Translations under genes and position numbers: made by a program
Notes under the pieces: generated by a model
Databases searched by the model: none
What the model was told of the DNA's origin: nothing
The model's input: the letters and a program-made list of their open reading frames with translations, nothing else
Shown here: positions 19,001 through 25,805 of the stretch, piece by piece
Layout: each line of letters begins with the position of its first letter
Numbering within the stretch: position 1 is the stretch's first letter
From: Luteimicrobium sp042670205
GTDB taxonomy: Bacteria > Actinomycetota > Actinomycetes > Actinomycetales > Cellulomonadaceae
DNA length: 64,000 nt
Direction of reading: 5' to 3'
Assembly: GCF_042670205.1 (NCBI RefSeq)
Contig: NZ_JBHUWD010000002.1
Coordinates: forward strand, 1 to 64,000

Positions 19001-19554
19001 CGTACGCGCGCGGCGAGGTCCGGGAGGCGCTCGACCTGGCCTCGACGGCCGTCGCCGAGCTCGGACGCCAGCGCCGGCAGGGCCTGCAGGGCAGCGTCGT
19101 GCAGTGCGCCAACCGGCTCGCCATGGCCGTGCTCGACGCCGAGGACGCCCGGGCCGCGGGCCGCGCGGCGGCCTCGACGGCCGACGAGCGCGAGGACTGG
19201 GCGCTCGCCCTGACGACGCCGCTCCGGATCGTCCTGCGAGGCCGCGGGCCGGGCGGGTTCGTCGACCGACCCGTGCTCGGCGCTGCGGCGATCGCCCTCG
19301 GCGGCTTCCTCTGGTCCGAGCGCGACGGCGCCCCCCGCGAGCTCGGGCTGGAGCTCGCGGCGCTCGCCGCCCGGGTCGGGTCCCGGCAGGACTACATCGT
19401 CCTCGACCGCGCGCGCCACCGTGCTGCCGCGGTCCGGGCGCTCGGCGAGGACGCGGTGGAGGCCGCCGAGGCGCGCGCCGCCGCGGCCGTCGAGCCCGCC
19501 GAGCGGATCGTCGAGATCGTCGGGGAACGGCCGTGGCGGAGGCCCACCGGCTGA
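16054..19554 (+). CDS. AfsR/SARP-family transcriptional regulator (winged helix-BTAD-NB-ARC-TPR)
   Basis: 1166 residues. The N-terminal OmpR-type winged helix (~10-95, with SRALLDDLWWDHDDLADPRA) is followed by a bacterial transcriptional activation domain (~100-260). Then comes a STAND/NB-ARC ATPase: Walker A GPGGLGKTR near 343, Walker B-like VLDNCEHVL near 424 and GLPLAIELAAARVR near 525. The last ~500 residues are degenerate TPR helices. AfsR-like proteins activate transcription by binding direct repeats of 11-bp period near -35. It is convergent with a DrrAB-type exporter whose promoter has such repeats (21537-21567), which is its most likely target. Signal unknown. Confidence 0.88.
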   Translation: MPGSPPPSDAVDVTAAGPALTCDATVLGAVQARGADGALVAPGGVRSRELLVALVLAHGRPVSSRALLDDLWWDHDDLADPRAALQTLVSRTRRIVASGLVSSGPAGYAWSGTSDLGAAHGALDAATAALAADDPGAALEATRGALRLWRGEPGADLSAGSPLADTLAAEAARLASALQEVLLAALVAAGHDDEALDLAARRLAVRPTDEAACVAYMSAAARLGRVNDALRAFAALREALADELGADPGASVGELHERLLRGEVPRATVRRAPAPTSPDPSRPGVAEDDAPSSPSVASGVPRPSPALAIGLRAAPNALVGRDSDVLALEEALRRSRLVTVLGPGGLGKTRIAQELAHRAAGRGEPVAVIELASVRTDDDVELALATALGVRDVQGSQRIGDGLPRPDTRARILDRLRAPGTLVVLDNCEHVLDGTATWVAEALAETGVRVLTTSRAPLALAAETVRPLPPLASRGNGVGQADADPGPAVVLFEQRARAARPEAPLPRDVVERLCERLDGLPLAIELAAARVRSMSVVEIERRLASRFALLTSGDRAAPERHRTLRAVIEWSWNLLGTGEQALLRRASVFPGTFGAETVEAVTARVEGRPADPTALETLDDLDGLVGQSMLVVVEDGASGTTRYRMLETVREFGGLELVRAGEEPAVRDAVYAWATAFARDLGGRLAGHEQVATMRRTRAEQDILVQVVRWALEDRRRDVLGPVFALLAHFWLLRGQFVEAVSFGLDVADVFVGHEPTADDADDLAWVYFAAGSPLAVVLERERSIRSAARLRRLVRGPLPLKPGTRAFAELAVAVTDLAALPVLLERQRADDDWTVSMFAHIMSAQIAENMGELGEAEGYAHRAYDLAAQHEDLWGVAMATQSLAELAAEAGRPEDALRWIATTRSSTEGLGLDLEAFLFQTGSIEANALVALGRGAEARSALQALAQTPDEDGGSSLIPGAEEIYSASDRRITGLAGLSLDAYARGEVREALDLASTAVAELGRQRRQGLQGSVVQCANRLAMAVLDAEDARAAGRAAASTADEREDWALALTTPLRIVLRGRGPGGFVDRPVLGAAAIALGGFLWSERDGAPRELGLELAALAARVGSRQDYIVLDRARHRAAAVRALGEDAVEAAEARAAAAVEPAERIVEIVGERPWRRPTG

Positions 19555-19578
19555 GCCGGGGACCCCCGCCACGGGGGA

Positions 19579-19597
19579 GCGCGACGCGGAGTCGCGG
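19579..19597. terminator. Candidate bidirectional terminator between convergent genes
   Basis: The 66-bp gap between the convergent regulator and permease genes holds a 6-bp stem CGCGAC/GTCGCG (19580-19585 with 19591-19596). A small C5/G5 hairpin (19563-19577) lies next to it. Both are short, so confidence is modest. Confidence 0.4.
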
Positions 19598-19620
19598 GGC
19601 GCCGTCGTCGACGGTTCCCG

Positions 19621-20457
19621 TCACGCCTTGCGCATGTACGCCTTCACGGTGAGCGGGGCGAAGACCGCCACGATCACGGCCGCACCCACGAGCGAGATGA
19701 CGGCGTCGTGCCCGAAGGTCCCGTTGTTGGTGAGCTCCCGGACGGCCGAGACGAGGTGCGAGATCGGGTTCACCTTGACGAAGCCCTGCAGCCAGCCCGG
19801 CATGGTGTCGACGTCCACGTACGCGTTCGAGAGGAACGTCAGCGGGAACAGGATGATGAGCGACAGGCCCTGCACGCTCGACGCCGTCCGGGCGACCACG
19901 CCGAAGAAGGCGAAGATCCAGCTCACGGCCCACGAGCAGGCGATGACGAGCAGGCCGGCGAGCACGACGTAGCCGACGCCGCCGTCGGGGCGGTAGCCCA
20001 TGACGTAGCCCATGACGAACGTGAGCGTGGTCGCGATGCCGTAGCGCAGGGTGTCGGCGAGCAGCGCGCCCGACAACGGAGCGATGCGGGCGATCGGCAG
20101 CGACTTGAAGCGGTCGAACACGCCCTTGTCCATGTCCTCACGGAGCTGGACGCCCGTGACGACCGACGTGGTGATGACCGTCTGGACGAGGATGCCGGGG
20201 ATCAGGGTGGGCAGGTAGCTCTTGACGTCCCCGGCGATCGCGCCGCCGAAGATGTACGAGAACATCAGCGTGAACAGGATCGGCTGGAGCGTCACGTCGA
20301 TGAGCTGCTCGGGCGTGCGCTTGATCTTGAGCAGGCCGCGCGCCGCCATGGAGACCGTGTTCGCGAGCGTCTGCTTGAAGCTCGTGCGGTTCTTCAGGTC
20401 GCGGTCGACACCGGGGACGATGGTCGCGCGGTCGAGGGTCGGGGAGATCGTGGTCAT
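19621..20457 (-). CDS. ABC-2 type transporter permease (DrrB family)
   Basis: 278 residues with about six membrane helices. It has the ABC-2 signature in the middle (QLREDMDKGVFDRFKSLPIA) and a conserved NPISHLV near 233, typical of DrrB-like daunorubicin exporters. Start ATG 20457 overlaps the stop of the ATPase gene (ATGA), so the pair is co-translated. It would form the membrane channel of an efflux pump for a hydrophobic compound or lipid; the substrate is not evident. No biosynthetic cluster lies nearby, so export of an environmental toxin or envelope lipid is as likely as self-resistance. Confidence 0.88.
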   Translation of the reverse strand: MTTISPTLDRATIVPGVDRDLKNRTSFKQTLANTVSMAARGLLKIKRTPEQLIDVTLQPILFTLMFSYIFGGAIAGDVKSYLPTLIPGILVQTVITTSVVTGVQLREDMDKGVFDRFKSLPIARIAPLSGALLADTLRYGIATTLTFVMGYVMGYRPDGGVGYVVLAGLLVIACSWAVSWIFAFFGVVARTASSVQGLSLIILFPLTFLSNAYVDVDTMPGWLQGFVKVNPISHLVSAVRELTNNGTFGHDAVISLVGAAVIVAVFAPLTVKAYMRKA

Positions 20458-21494
20458 CGCAGGGCCGCCTCTCGGCTGGTCGTGGAGGGGGTGCTCTCGG
20501 GCTCGGGGGTGTCGCCGCCGGACGGCTCCGCGTCCTCGTCGTCCACGCCGTGGCCCGTGAGCGTGAGGAACACCTCGTCGAGGCTCGGCTTCTGCATGGA
20601 CAGGGACGCGACGTCGATCCGCGCCTCGCGCAGCCGGACGAGCAGGTCGGTCACGGCGTCGGGCCCCGTGACCGGGACGGTGAGGCGACGGGCCTCCGGG
20701 GACGGCGTCGCGGCGACGCCGAAGGTCGCCTCGGCGAGCGCGAGCGCGCGGGTGAGGTCCTCGGCCTCGGCGAGGCCGAGCTGCAGCGACTGGCTGCCGA
20801 CCGTGTCCTTGAGCTCGTCGCTGGTCCCCTCGGCGACGACCCGGCCGCGGTCGATGACGGCGATGCGGTCGGCCAGCTGGTCGGCCTCGTCGAGGTACTG
20901 GGTCGTGAGGACGACGGTCGACCCGGTGGCGACGAGCCCGCGGATGGTCTCCCACATCTGGGTGCGGGTCCGCGGGTCGAGGCCGGTGGTCGGCTCGTCG
21001 AGGAAGATCAGGGGCGGCTGCGCGATGAGGCTCGCCGCCAGGTCGAGGCGGCGACGCATGCCGCCCGAGAAGTTCTTCAGGGGCCGCTTCGCGGCCTCCG
21101 TGAGGCCGAACGACTCGAGCAGCTCGGCGCTCTTGCGCCTCGACGCCGCGCGCGACAGCCCGTTGAGGCGGCAGAACAGCATGAGGTTCTCGGTCGCGCT
21201 CAGCGTCTCGTCCACCGAGGCGTACTGGCCGGTGACGCCGATGAGCTGGCGGACGACGAACGCCTCGCGCTGCACGTCGTGCCCGAAGATGCGGGCCTCG
21301 CCGCCGTCGGGTCGCAGGAGCGTCGCGAGCATGCGGATCGTGGTGGTCTTGCCGGCGCCGTTCGGGCCGAGCACGCCGTAGACGGTGCCGGTGCGGACCG
21401 ACAGGTCGACGCCGTCGACGGCGCGGTTGTCGCCGAAGACCTTGACGAGACCGCTGGCCTCGACGGCCCAGTCTCCGGAGCTGCGGGTGGACAT
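20454..21494 (-). CDS. DrrA-family ABC transporter ATP-binding protein
   Basis: 346 residues. Walker A GPNGAGKTT near 43, signature FSGGMRRRLDLA near 143 and Walker B LIFLDEPTTGLD near 162, followed by TQYLDEADQLADRI. The C-terminal ~100 residues form the DrrA-type extension (SLDEVFLTLTGH), ending in an acidic low-complexity tail. The ATG at 21494 has AGGAGG five bases upstream. Preceded by SARP-like direct repeats and a candidate -10 (GATGCT at 21529-21524, minus strand). Confidence 0.92.
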   Translation of the reverse strand: MSTRSSGDWAVEASGLVKVFGDNRAVDGVDLSVRTGTVYGVLGPNGAGKTTTIRMLATLLRPDGGEARIFGHDVQREAFVVRQLIGVTGQYASVDETLSATENLMLFCRLNGLSRAASRRKSAELLESFGLTEAAKRPLKNFSGGMRRRLDLAASLIAQPPLIFLDEPTTGLDPRTRTQMWETIRGLVATGSTVVLTTQYLDEADQLADRIAVIDRGRVVAEGTSDELKDTVGSQSLQLGLAEAEDLTRALALAEATFGVAATPSPEARRLTVPVTGPDAVTDLLVRLREARIDVASLSMQKPSLDEVFLTLTGHGVDDEDAEPSGGDTPEPESTPSTTSREAALR

Positions 21495-21536
21495 GCCTAC
21501 CTCCTGGTTGCGGGAACGCGTCCAGCATCGGAGGGG

Positions 21537-21567
21537 GCGCTGTCAGGGCGCTGTCATGTCGCTGACG
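21537..21567 (-). promoter_or_regulatory. Three 11-bp-period direct repeats upstream of drrA-like gene (candidate SARP/OmpR-type operator)
   Basis: On the minus strand the sequence carries CGTCAGCGA (21567-21559), TGACAGCGC (21556-21548) and TGACAGCGC (21545-21537), starting exactly 11 bases apart. The last ends 7 bases before GATGCT, a possible -10. SARP and PhoB/OmpR proteins bind such heptamer repeats at 11-bp spacing. The neighbouring SARP-type regulator is the obvious candidate. Confidence 0.55.
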
Positions 21568-21581
21568 GGGGCCGCCGCGAG

Positions 21582-21625
21582 CTGTCAGAAGCTCACGGCA
21601 GCAGGGTGCTGTGAGGTTCTGACAG
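21582..21625 (-). terminator. Large inverted repeat just after the zinc-ribbon gene (terminator or operator)
   Basis: A 15-base arm at 21582-21596 pairs with 21611-21625 (14 of 15), with an inner AGCA/TGCT stem at 21600-21610. It starts 13 bases past the stop of the minus-strand zinc-ribbon gene and ~90 bases upstream of the DrrA start. Termination is the simplest reading. It also contains CTGTCAG, the core of the nearby direct repeats, in both orientations. Confidence 0.55.
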
Positions 21626-21637
21626 GTCGGGTGGCGG

Positions 21638-21856
21638 TCAGCCCCACTGGTGCGCGTCGCCCGCGAAGGTGTGCACGAACCCGCACGTCGCACAGATCGC
21701 GCCGTCGGCGGAGCGGTTCAGCCAGTCGAGGTCGAAGAACGTGAGTCCCGTCGTCTGGAGCTTGATCTCGCGCTGGTAGAACCGGTCGGCGCCGCACGTG
21801 CGGCAGGTGAAGGCGTTGCCGAGGACGGTCAGGGTGCGCGGGTCGCGGGAGGCCAT
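21638..21856 (-). CDS. Small zinc-ribbon protein
   Basis: 72 residues. Two CxxC knuckles (Cys18-Cys21 and Cys55-Cys58) separated by ~33 residues suggest one structural zinc ribbon. The rest contains LTFFDLDWLNRSADGAICATCG, typical of small conserved actinobacterial proteins of unknown function. Start ATG 21856 is preceded at 7 bases by TAGGCT, indicating a leaderless transcript. No membrane segment. Function unknown; a nucleic-acid or protein adaptor role is a guess. Confidence 0.82.
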   Translation of the reverse strand: MASRDPRTLTVLGNAFTCRTCGADRFYQREIKLQTTGLTFFDLDWLNRSADGAICATCGFVHTFAGDAHQWG

Positions 21857-21863
21857 GGCCCGG

Positions 21864-21869
21864 AGCCTA
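21864..21869 (-). promoter_or_regulatory. -10 element for leaderless zinc-ribbon gene (TAGGCT)
   Basis: TAGGCT on the minus strand ends 7 bases before ATG 21856, with no ribosome binding site between. Confidence 0.6.
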
Positions 21870-21970
21870 GCGGCTCCGTCACGTGTGCTCGACGACGTCC
21901 GTCGCTCGGGTGGCGACGTGGTGGCCGGTTTCGCGGGCCGTCCGTCGATGGCCGCCCGTTGAACCGACGC

Positions 21971-22005
21971 AGATCGTCGTCGGGCGGGCGCCCGCGCGAC
22001 GATCT
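21971..22005 (-). terminator. Terminator of heme A synthase gene
   Basis: Strong hairpin beginning 3 bases past the ctaA stop. AGATCGTCG (21971-21979) pairs with CGACGATCT (21997-22005), and CGGGCG with CGCCCG inside, with small internal mismatches. Confidence 0.8.
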
Positions 22006-22008
22006 CGG

Positions 22009-22995
22009 TCAGCTCGGCGACGGGAGCGCACCCTGGGGGGCGACGGTCTCGGGCTCGCGCTCGCGCATGGTCAGCAGCGCCCACGTCGTCGCAGCGGTGA
22101 GGCTCGCGGCGCCGAGCATGTGGATCGCGACGAGGCCGATGGGCAGGCCCGTGAAGTACTGGACGTAGCCGACGACGCCCTGGAGCAGGGTCACGCCGAG
22201 CACCACGAGCAGCCCGCGCCGCACGCGCTGGGGAGTGGGGAACCGGTGGGTGCGCCAGAGCAGCCACGCGAGCAGGACCAGGAAGAGCCAGACCACGCCG
22301 GCGTGCAGCCGGGCCACGACCTCCGGGTCGAACGAGAGGCGGTCGGCGTGCACGTCGTCGCCCCCGTGCGGTCCCGCGCCCGTGACCACGACGCCCAGCA
22401 CCAGCACGGGCACGAGAACGGCGCCGAGAGCGCGCGACAGGTTCCACGTCCCCGGGTCCACGACGCGGTGCGGCGGGGTGTCGGCCTCGCCCCAGCGCAC
22501 GAGCAGGAGCATCGAGAGCCAGACCAGTGTCATCGAGACGAGCAGGTGCACCCCGACGAGCGTGGGAGGCAGGTCGAACAGGACGACGATCCCGCCGATC
22601 ACGGCCTGCGCGACGACGCCGAGGAGCGGCGCGAGGCCGAGCCAGCGCACCGACCGGGCGCGGTCGCGGCGGCGCCACACGACGACCGCGACGTACGCGG
22701 CGATGACGCACAGCACGATCGTCACCATGCGGTTGCCGAACTCGATCGCCTGGTGATACCCGGTCTCGGCGTGCCGGACGGGCGTGAAGCTGCCGGGGTG
22801 GCACTCGGGCCACGTCTCGCAGCCGAGGCCCGAGCCGGTGAGCCGGACGAACCCGCCCGTGACGATGATCGCCATCTGCCCGAGGAGGTTCGCGATCAGG
22901 GCGGGGCGTGCCCACGCACCGAGACGGTCGAGGACGCGGGTGAGTGCGCCGGGCGCAGGCGCGGCGGCGTCATCGACGCGGGTGGCGGTGCTCAC
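22009..22995 (-). CDS. ctaA: Heme A synthase (COX15/CtaA family)
   Basis: 328 residues with eight predicted membrane helices. The COX15/CtaA hallmarks are visible: TGGFVRLTGSGLGCETWPEC near 46-65, and conserved His in YHQAIEFGNRMV, GVHLLVSM, ARLHAGVVWLF and AIHMLGAAS, the heme ligands in helices 2, 4, 6 and 8. It oxidises the C8 methyl of heme O to make heme A for the aa3 oxidase. The CxxxC-type pair seen in some CtaA is partly present (Cys-TWPE-Cys). GTG 22995 is preceded at 6 bases by TACCGT, so it is leaderless. SURF1 (39262-40275) serves the same oxidase. Confidence 0.93.
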   Translation of the reverse strand: MSTATRVDDAAAPAPGALTRVLDRLGAWARPALIANLLGQMAIIVTGGFVRLTGSGLGCETWPECHPGSFTPVRHAETGYHQAIEFGNRMVTIVLCVIAAYVAVVVWRRRDRARSVRWLGLAPLLGVVAQAVIGGIVVLFDLPPTLVGVHLLVSMTLVWLSMLLLVRWGEADTPPHRVVDPGTWNLSRALGAVLVPVLVLGVVVTGAGPHGGDDVHADRLSFDPEVVARLHAGVVWLFLVLLAWLLWRTHRFPTPQRVRRGLLVVLGVTLLQGVVGYVQYFTGLPIGLVAIHMLGAASLTAATTWALLTMREREPETVAPQGALPSPS

Positions 22996-23001
22996 GCGTC
23001 C

Positions 23002-23007
23002 ACGGTA
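23002..23007 (-). promoter_or_regulatory. -10 element for leaderless ctaA (TACCGT)
   Basis: TACCGT (minus strand) ends 6 bases before GTG 22995. Confidence 0.55.
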
Positions 23008-23054
23008 CGGGACGGCGGGTCGCTCCCCGGAATCCCCGGCCTGTGGTGTTCGGC

Positions 23055-23852
23055 TCACTGCCACCGGAACCACCGGCGCGCGGCCCATCCCAGCACGACG
23101 GTCCACACGAGCAGCACGACGACCGGTCCGAGGGGGATCGAGCCGTCGAGGAGAGCGCCGCGCATCGCGTCGCCCAGCGCCCCGGACGGCAGGAGCGCGG
23201 CGACGTGGCCCCACCCGGTCGCGAGGTGCGCGGGCGGGACGAGCACGCCACCCGCGACGATGAGCAGCACGAGCAGGAGGTTCGCGACGGCGAGGACGCC
23301 CTCGGCGCGCAGGGTTCCCGCGACGAGCAGGGCGAGCGAGGTGAACGCGGCCGTCCCGAGGAGGCCGGCCACGACGGCCAGGGCGATGCCGGACGGCGCG
23401 GGGTGCCACCCCAGCACGAGCGCCGCGAGCACGAGCACCACGGCCTGCACCACCTCGACGGCGAGCACCCCCAGCACCTTGCCGGCGAGCAGGCCGCCGC
23501 GGCCGAGCGGCGTCGTCGCCATGAGCCGCAGGACGCCGTTGCGCCGGTCGAACGCGGTCGCGATCGCCTGCGAGGTGAACGCCGTCGACATCACGGCGAC
23601 GGCCAGCACGCCCGGGGTGACGAAGTCGATCCGGCTCGCGCCGGCCGTGTCGAGCTCGACCGCGTGCACGCGGTCCAGCCCGACGAGCAGGAACAGCGGG
23701 AGCAGGACGGTGACGAGGAGCTGCTCGCCGTTGCGCAGGATCGCGCGGGTCTCGAACGCGGCCTGGGCGGCGACGCGGCGCCACGCGGGCGCGGCGCCCG
23801 CGTGCGGCGTCCCGGCCGCGGGCCGGAGCGCGGTGCCGGCGGGGGTGCTCAT
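23055..23852 (-). CDS. ABC-2 transporter permease
   Basis: 265 residues with about six membrane helices and the ABC-2 domain (ATAFDRRNGVLRLMATTPLG, LVPPAHLATGWGHVAALLP). ATG 23852 overlaps the ATPase stop (ATGA). The gene next to ctaA in many actinobacteria is an ABC-2 exporter of this kind (Rv1456c-Rv1457c-Rv1458c order in mycobacteria). This suggests a link to the aa3 oxidase or envelope stress, but no substrate is known. Confidence 0.87.
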   Translation of the reverse strand: MSTPAGTALRPAAGTPHAGAAPAWRRVAAQAAFETRAILRNGEQLLVTVLLPLFLLVGLDRVHAVELDTAGASRIDFVTPGVLAVAVMSTAFTSQAIATAFDRRNGVLRLMATTPLGRGGLLAGKVLGVLAVEVVQAVVLVLAALVLGWHPAPSGIALAVVAGLLGTAAFTSLALLVAGTLRAEGVLAVANLLLVLLIVAGGVLVPPAHLATGWGHVAALLPSGALGDAMRGALLDGSIPLGPVVVLLVWTVVLGWAARRWFRWQ

Positions 23853-24856
23853 CGCAGGTTCCTCCCCGTGAGGTCGAGGAAGACGTCCTCGAGCGTGCGG
23901 CGCCCGACGCTGACCCGGGACGCGAGCACGTCGCGGGCCGCGAGGGCCTGGGTGAGCGCGACGAGCGTGCCCGGCTCGACGACGCCCTTGGTCACATACT
24001 GGCCGGGGGCGCGCTCGCGCAGCTCCAGGCCGGGCAGCAGGTCGGCCGGAAGCCCGGGCGGCGCCTCGAGGCGCAGGGTCTGCTCGTGCTCGCGTCCGCC
24101 TGCCGTGCCGTCGGTGACGAGCTCCCGCACGGAGCCCTCGGCGATGACCTTCCCGCGGTCGACGATCACGACGTCGTCGGCGAGGGACTCGGCCTCGTCC
24201 ATGAGGTGGGTGGTCAGGACGACCCCGACGCCGTCGGCGCGGAGCTCGGCGACGAGCTCCCACACGGCGCGCCGCGACTGCGGGTCCATGCCGGCGCTCG
24301 GCTCGTCGAGGAACACGAGCTCGGGCCGCCCGACGACGGCGACCGCGAGAGCGAGGCGCTGTCGCTGACCGCCGGACAGGCGCCGGACCGTCGTGCGCCC
24401 GAACGACCCGAGGCCGAGGCGCTCGGACAGCTCGCCGACGTCGCGCGGGTCCGCGTACATGCGGGCGGCGTGCTCGAGCATCTCCAGGGCGCGCACTCCC
24501 GTCGGGAGGCCGCCGTCCTGCAGCATGACGCCGACGCGGGGCCGCAGCGCCGCGGCGTCGGCGACGGGGTCGAGGCCCAGGACGCGGACCGTGCCGGCGT
24601 CGGGGGAGCGCAGGCCCTCGCAGCACTCGACGGTGGTCGTCTTGCCCGCGCCGTTGGGGCCGAGGACGGCGGTGACGGCGCCGCGGCGCGCGACGAGCGA
24701 GAGCCCGTCGACGACGGCGGTGCCGGAGTAACGCTTGACCAGCCCGTCCACGCGCAGCGCGACGTCGCCGGGTGGCGTCCGGTCGGCGCCGCCCGCGTCC
24801 GAGGTGCGGGTGGGCCGGGCGCTCGCGGCGGGGTCGGTCGCGGGGGTGCGGGGCAC
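23849..24856 (-). CDS. ABC transporter ATP-binding protein (ABC-2 exporter)
   Basis: 335 residues. Walker A GPNGAGKTT near 72, signature LSGGQRQRLALA near 161 and Walker B LVFLDEPSAGMD near 180, then TTHLMDEAESLADDV. The C-terminal 100 residues are a variable extension ending in TLEDVFLDLTGR. GTG 24856 is fixed by TACACT, which ends 8 bases upstream (leaderless). The first ~35 residues are Pro/Thr-rich and disordered. It is divergent from the suf operon. Confidence 0.9.
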   Translation of the reverse strand: MPRTPATDPAASARPTRTSDAGGADRTPPGDVALRVDGLVKRYSGTAVVDGLSLVARRGAVTAVLGPNGAGKTTTVECCEGLRSPDAGTVRVLGLDPVADAAALRPRVGVMLQDGGLPTGVRALEMLEHAARMYADPRDVGELSERLGLGSFGRTTVRRLSGGQRQRLALAVAVVGRPELVFLDEPSAGMDPQSRRAVWELVAELRADGVGVVLTTHLMDEAESLADDVVIVDRGKVIAEGSVRELVTDGTAGGREHEQTLRLEAPPGLPADLLPGLELRERAPGQYVTKGVVEPGTLVALTQALAARDVLASRVSVGRRTLEDVFLDLTGRNLR

Positions 24857-24864
24857 GAGGGCCC

Positions 24865-24870
24865 AGTGTA
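24865..24870 (-). promoter_or_regulatory. -10 element for leaderless ABC exporter operon (TACACT)
   Basis: TACACT (minus strand) ends 8 bases before GTG 24856. Confidence 0.55.
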
Positions 24871-24974
24871 GGAGGCGAGCCTGACCGCCCGGGCCGGGAC
24901 CGGGACCATGGGGTGCTGATCCTGTGTTCGTCTCGTCACGTAAGGCGGACCTTGCTTGCACCGGCCGATTTTGG

Positions 24975-24988
24975 CAACGAAGATGTTT
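24975..24988 (+). promoter_or_regulatory. Candidate SufR operator CAAC-N6-GTTT
   Basis: CAAC (24975-24978), six bases, GTTT (24985-24988). SufR of cyanobacteria recognises CAAC-N6-GTTG; seven of the eight defined bases match. The box ends two bases before the candidate -10 TAACGT (24991-24996) of the suf operon, where binding would block transcription. Confidence 0.6.
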
Positions 24989-24990
24989 CC

Positions 24991-24996
24991 TAACGT
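24991..24996 (+). promoter_or_regulatory. Candidate -10 element of the suf operon (TAACGT)
   Basis: TAACGT would give a transcript start near 25003 and a ~20-base leader containing the GGGAGG ribosome binding site (25011-25016) of sufR. No clear -35 at the right spacing. Confidence 0.5.
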
Positions 24997-25022
24997 CTGG
25001 GCAAGGGTGAGGGAGGTGACCG

Positions 25023-25805
25023 GTGGCGACGACGCAGGTGCGTGTGCAGGACCCGTCCGACCAGGACGCCTCGACCCGTGAGCGGGTGCTCGCCCTGATC
25101 GCGTCCGAGGGCCCCGTCAGCGCCGCGAGCCTGGCCGCCGACCTCGGCCTCACGTCCGCCGGCGTGCGGCGCCACCTGGCGTGCCTCGAGGAGGACGGCC
25201 TGATCGTCGTCCACGACGCGGGCGTGCACGGTCCCGGCAAGGCGCAGCGCGGCCGTCCCGCCCGCCGCTACGTGGCGACCCGCCAGGGCCAGTCGCGGAT
25301 GGCGGGGGAGTACCCCGAGCTCGCCAGCGCGGCCCTGCGCTTCCTGCGCGACCACGTCGGTCCCGAGGCCGTCGAGACGTTCGCCGCCGAGCGCTTCGCC
25401 GGCATGGCCGAGCGGTACCGCGAGGGCGTCGACGCGCCCGACGTCGCCGGGCGGGTCGAGCAGCTGGCCGCGCTGCTCGCCTCCGACGGCTACGCCGCGA
25501 GCGTGCGGCCCGTCGGTCTTCCCGGTGCGAGCGTCCGCCTCGTCCAGCTGTGCCAGGGCCACTGCCCGGTCCAGCAGATCGCCGCCGAGTTCCCCGAGCT
25601 GTGCGAGGCGGAGGCCCAGGTCTTCACCGAGCTCCTCGGCACGCACACGCAACGCCTGGCCACGCTGGCCGCGGGCGGGCACGTGTGCACCACCAACGTC
25701 CCCGTCGTCGCCCCGGCGACGACCGCACCCCGTCCCGCCACCGGAACCCCGGCCGGACGGACCTCCGAGCACGTCACCCCGCCCCACGCGGAAGGAAGCA
25801 GATGA
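25023..25805 (+). CDS. sufR: Fe-S cluster biogenesis transcriptional repressor SufR
   Basis: 260 residues. A DeoR/ArsR-like winged helix occupies ~18-75 (GPVSAASLAADLGLTSAGVRR). The C-terminal region carries the Fe-S ligand cysteines LCQGHC (Cys~177, Cys~181), LCEAEA (~194) and HVC (~222). SufR represses the suf genes when its [4Fe-4S] or [2Fe-2S] cluster is loaded and releases DNA under iron starvation or oxidative stress. First gene of the operon. GTG 25023 follows GGGAGG; its stop overlaps sufB (ATGA). A SufR-like box lies in its own promoter, fitting autoregulation. Confidence 0.93.
   Translation: MATTQVRVQDPSDQDASTRERVLALIASEGPVSAASLAADLGLTSAGVRRHLACLEEDGLIVVHDAGVHGPGKAQRGRPARRYVATRQGQSRMAGEYPELASAALRFLRDHVGPEAVETFAAERFAGMAERYREGVDAPDVAGRVEQLAALLASDGYAASVRPVGLPGASVRLVQLCQGHCPVQQIAAEFPELCEAEAQVFTELLGTHTQRLATLAAGGHVCTTNVPVVAPATTAPRPATGTPAGRTSEHVTPPHAEGSR

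Noticed and set aside
19621..21494. Drug-biosynthesis cluster around the DrrAB genes
   Set aside because: No PKS, NRPS, tailoring or peptide-precursor genes are nearby; the flanks are housekeeping genes.
21537..21567. Pho box (PhoB/PhoP) reading of the CTGTCA repeats
   Set aside because: The core resembles the E. coli Pho box CTGTCAT, but the actinobacterial Pho box is GTTCACC-type and the gene is not a phosphate gene; SARP control fits the neighbourhood better. Not fully excluded.
24938..24954. Iron-box-like TAAGGCGGACCTTG in the suf promoter region
   Set aside because: AAGG/CCTT arms have a 4-base centre, too short for a DtxR site; the SufR-like box nearby is a better match.
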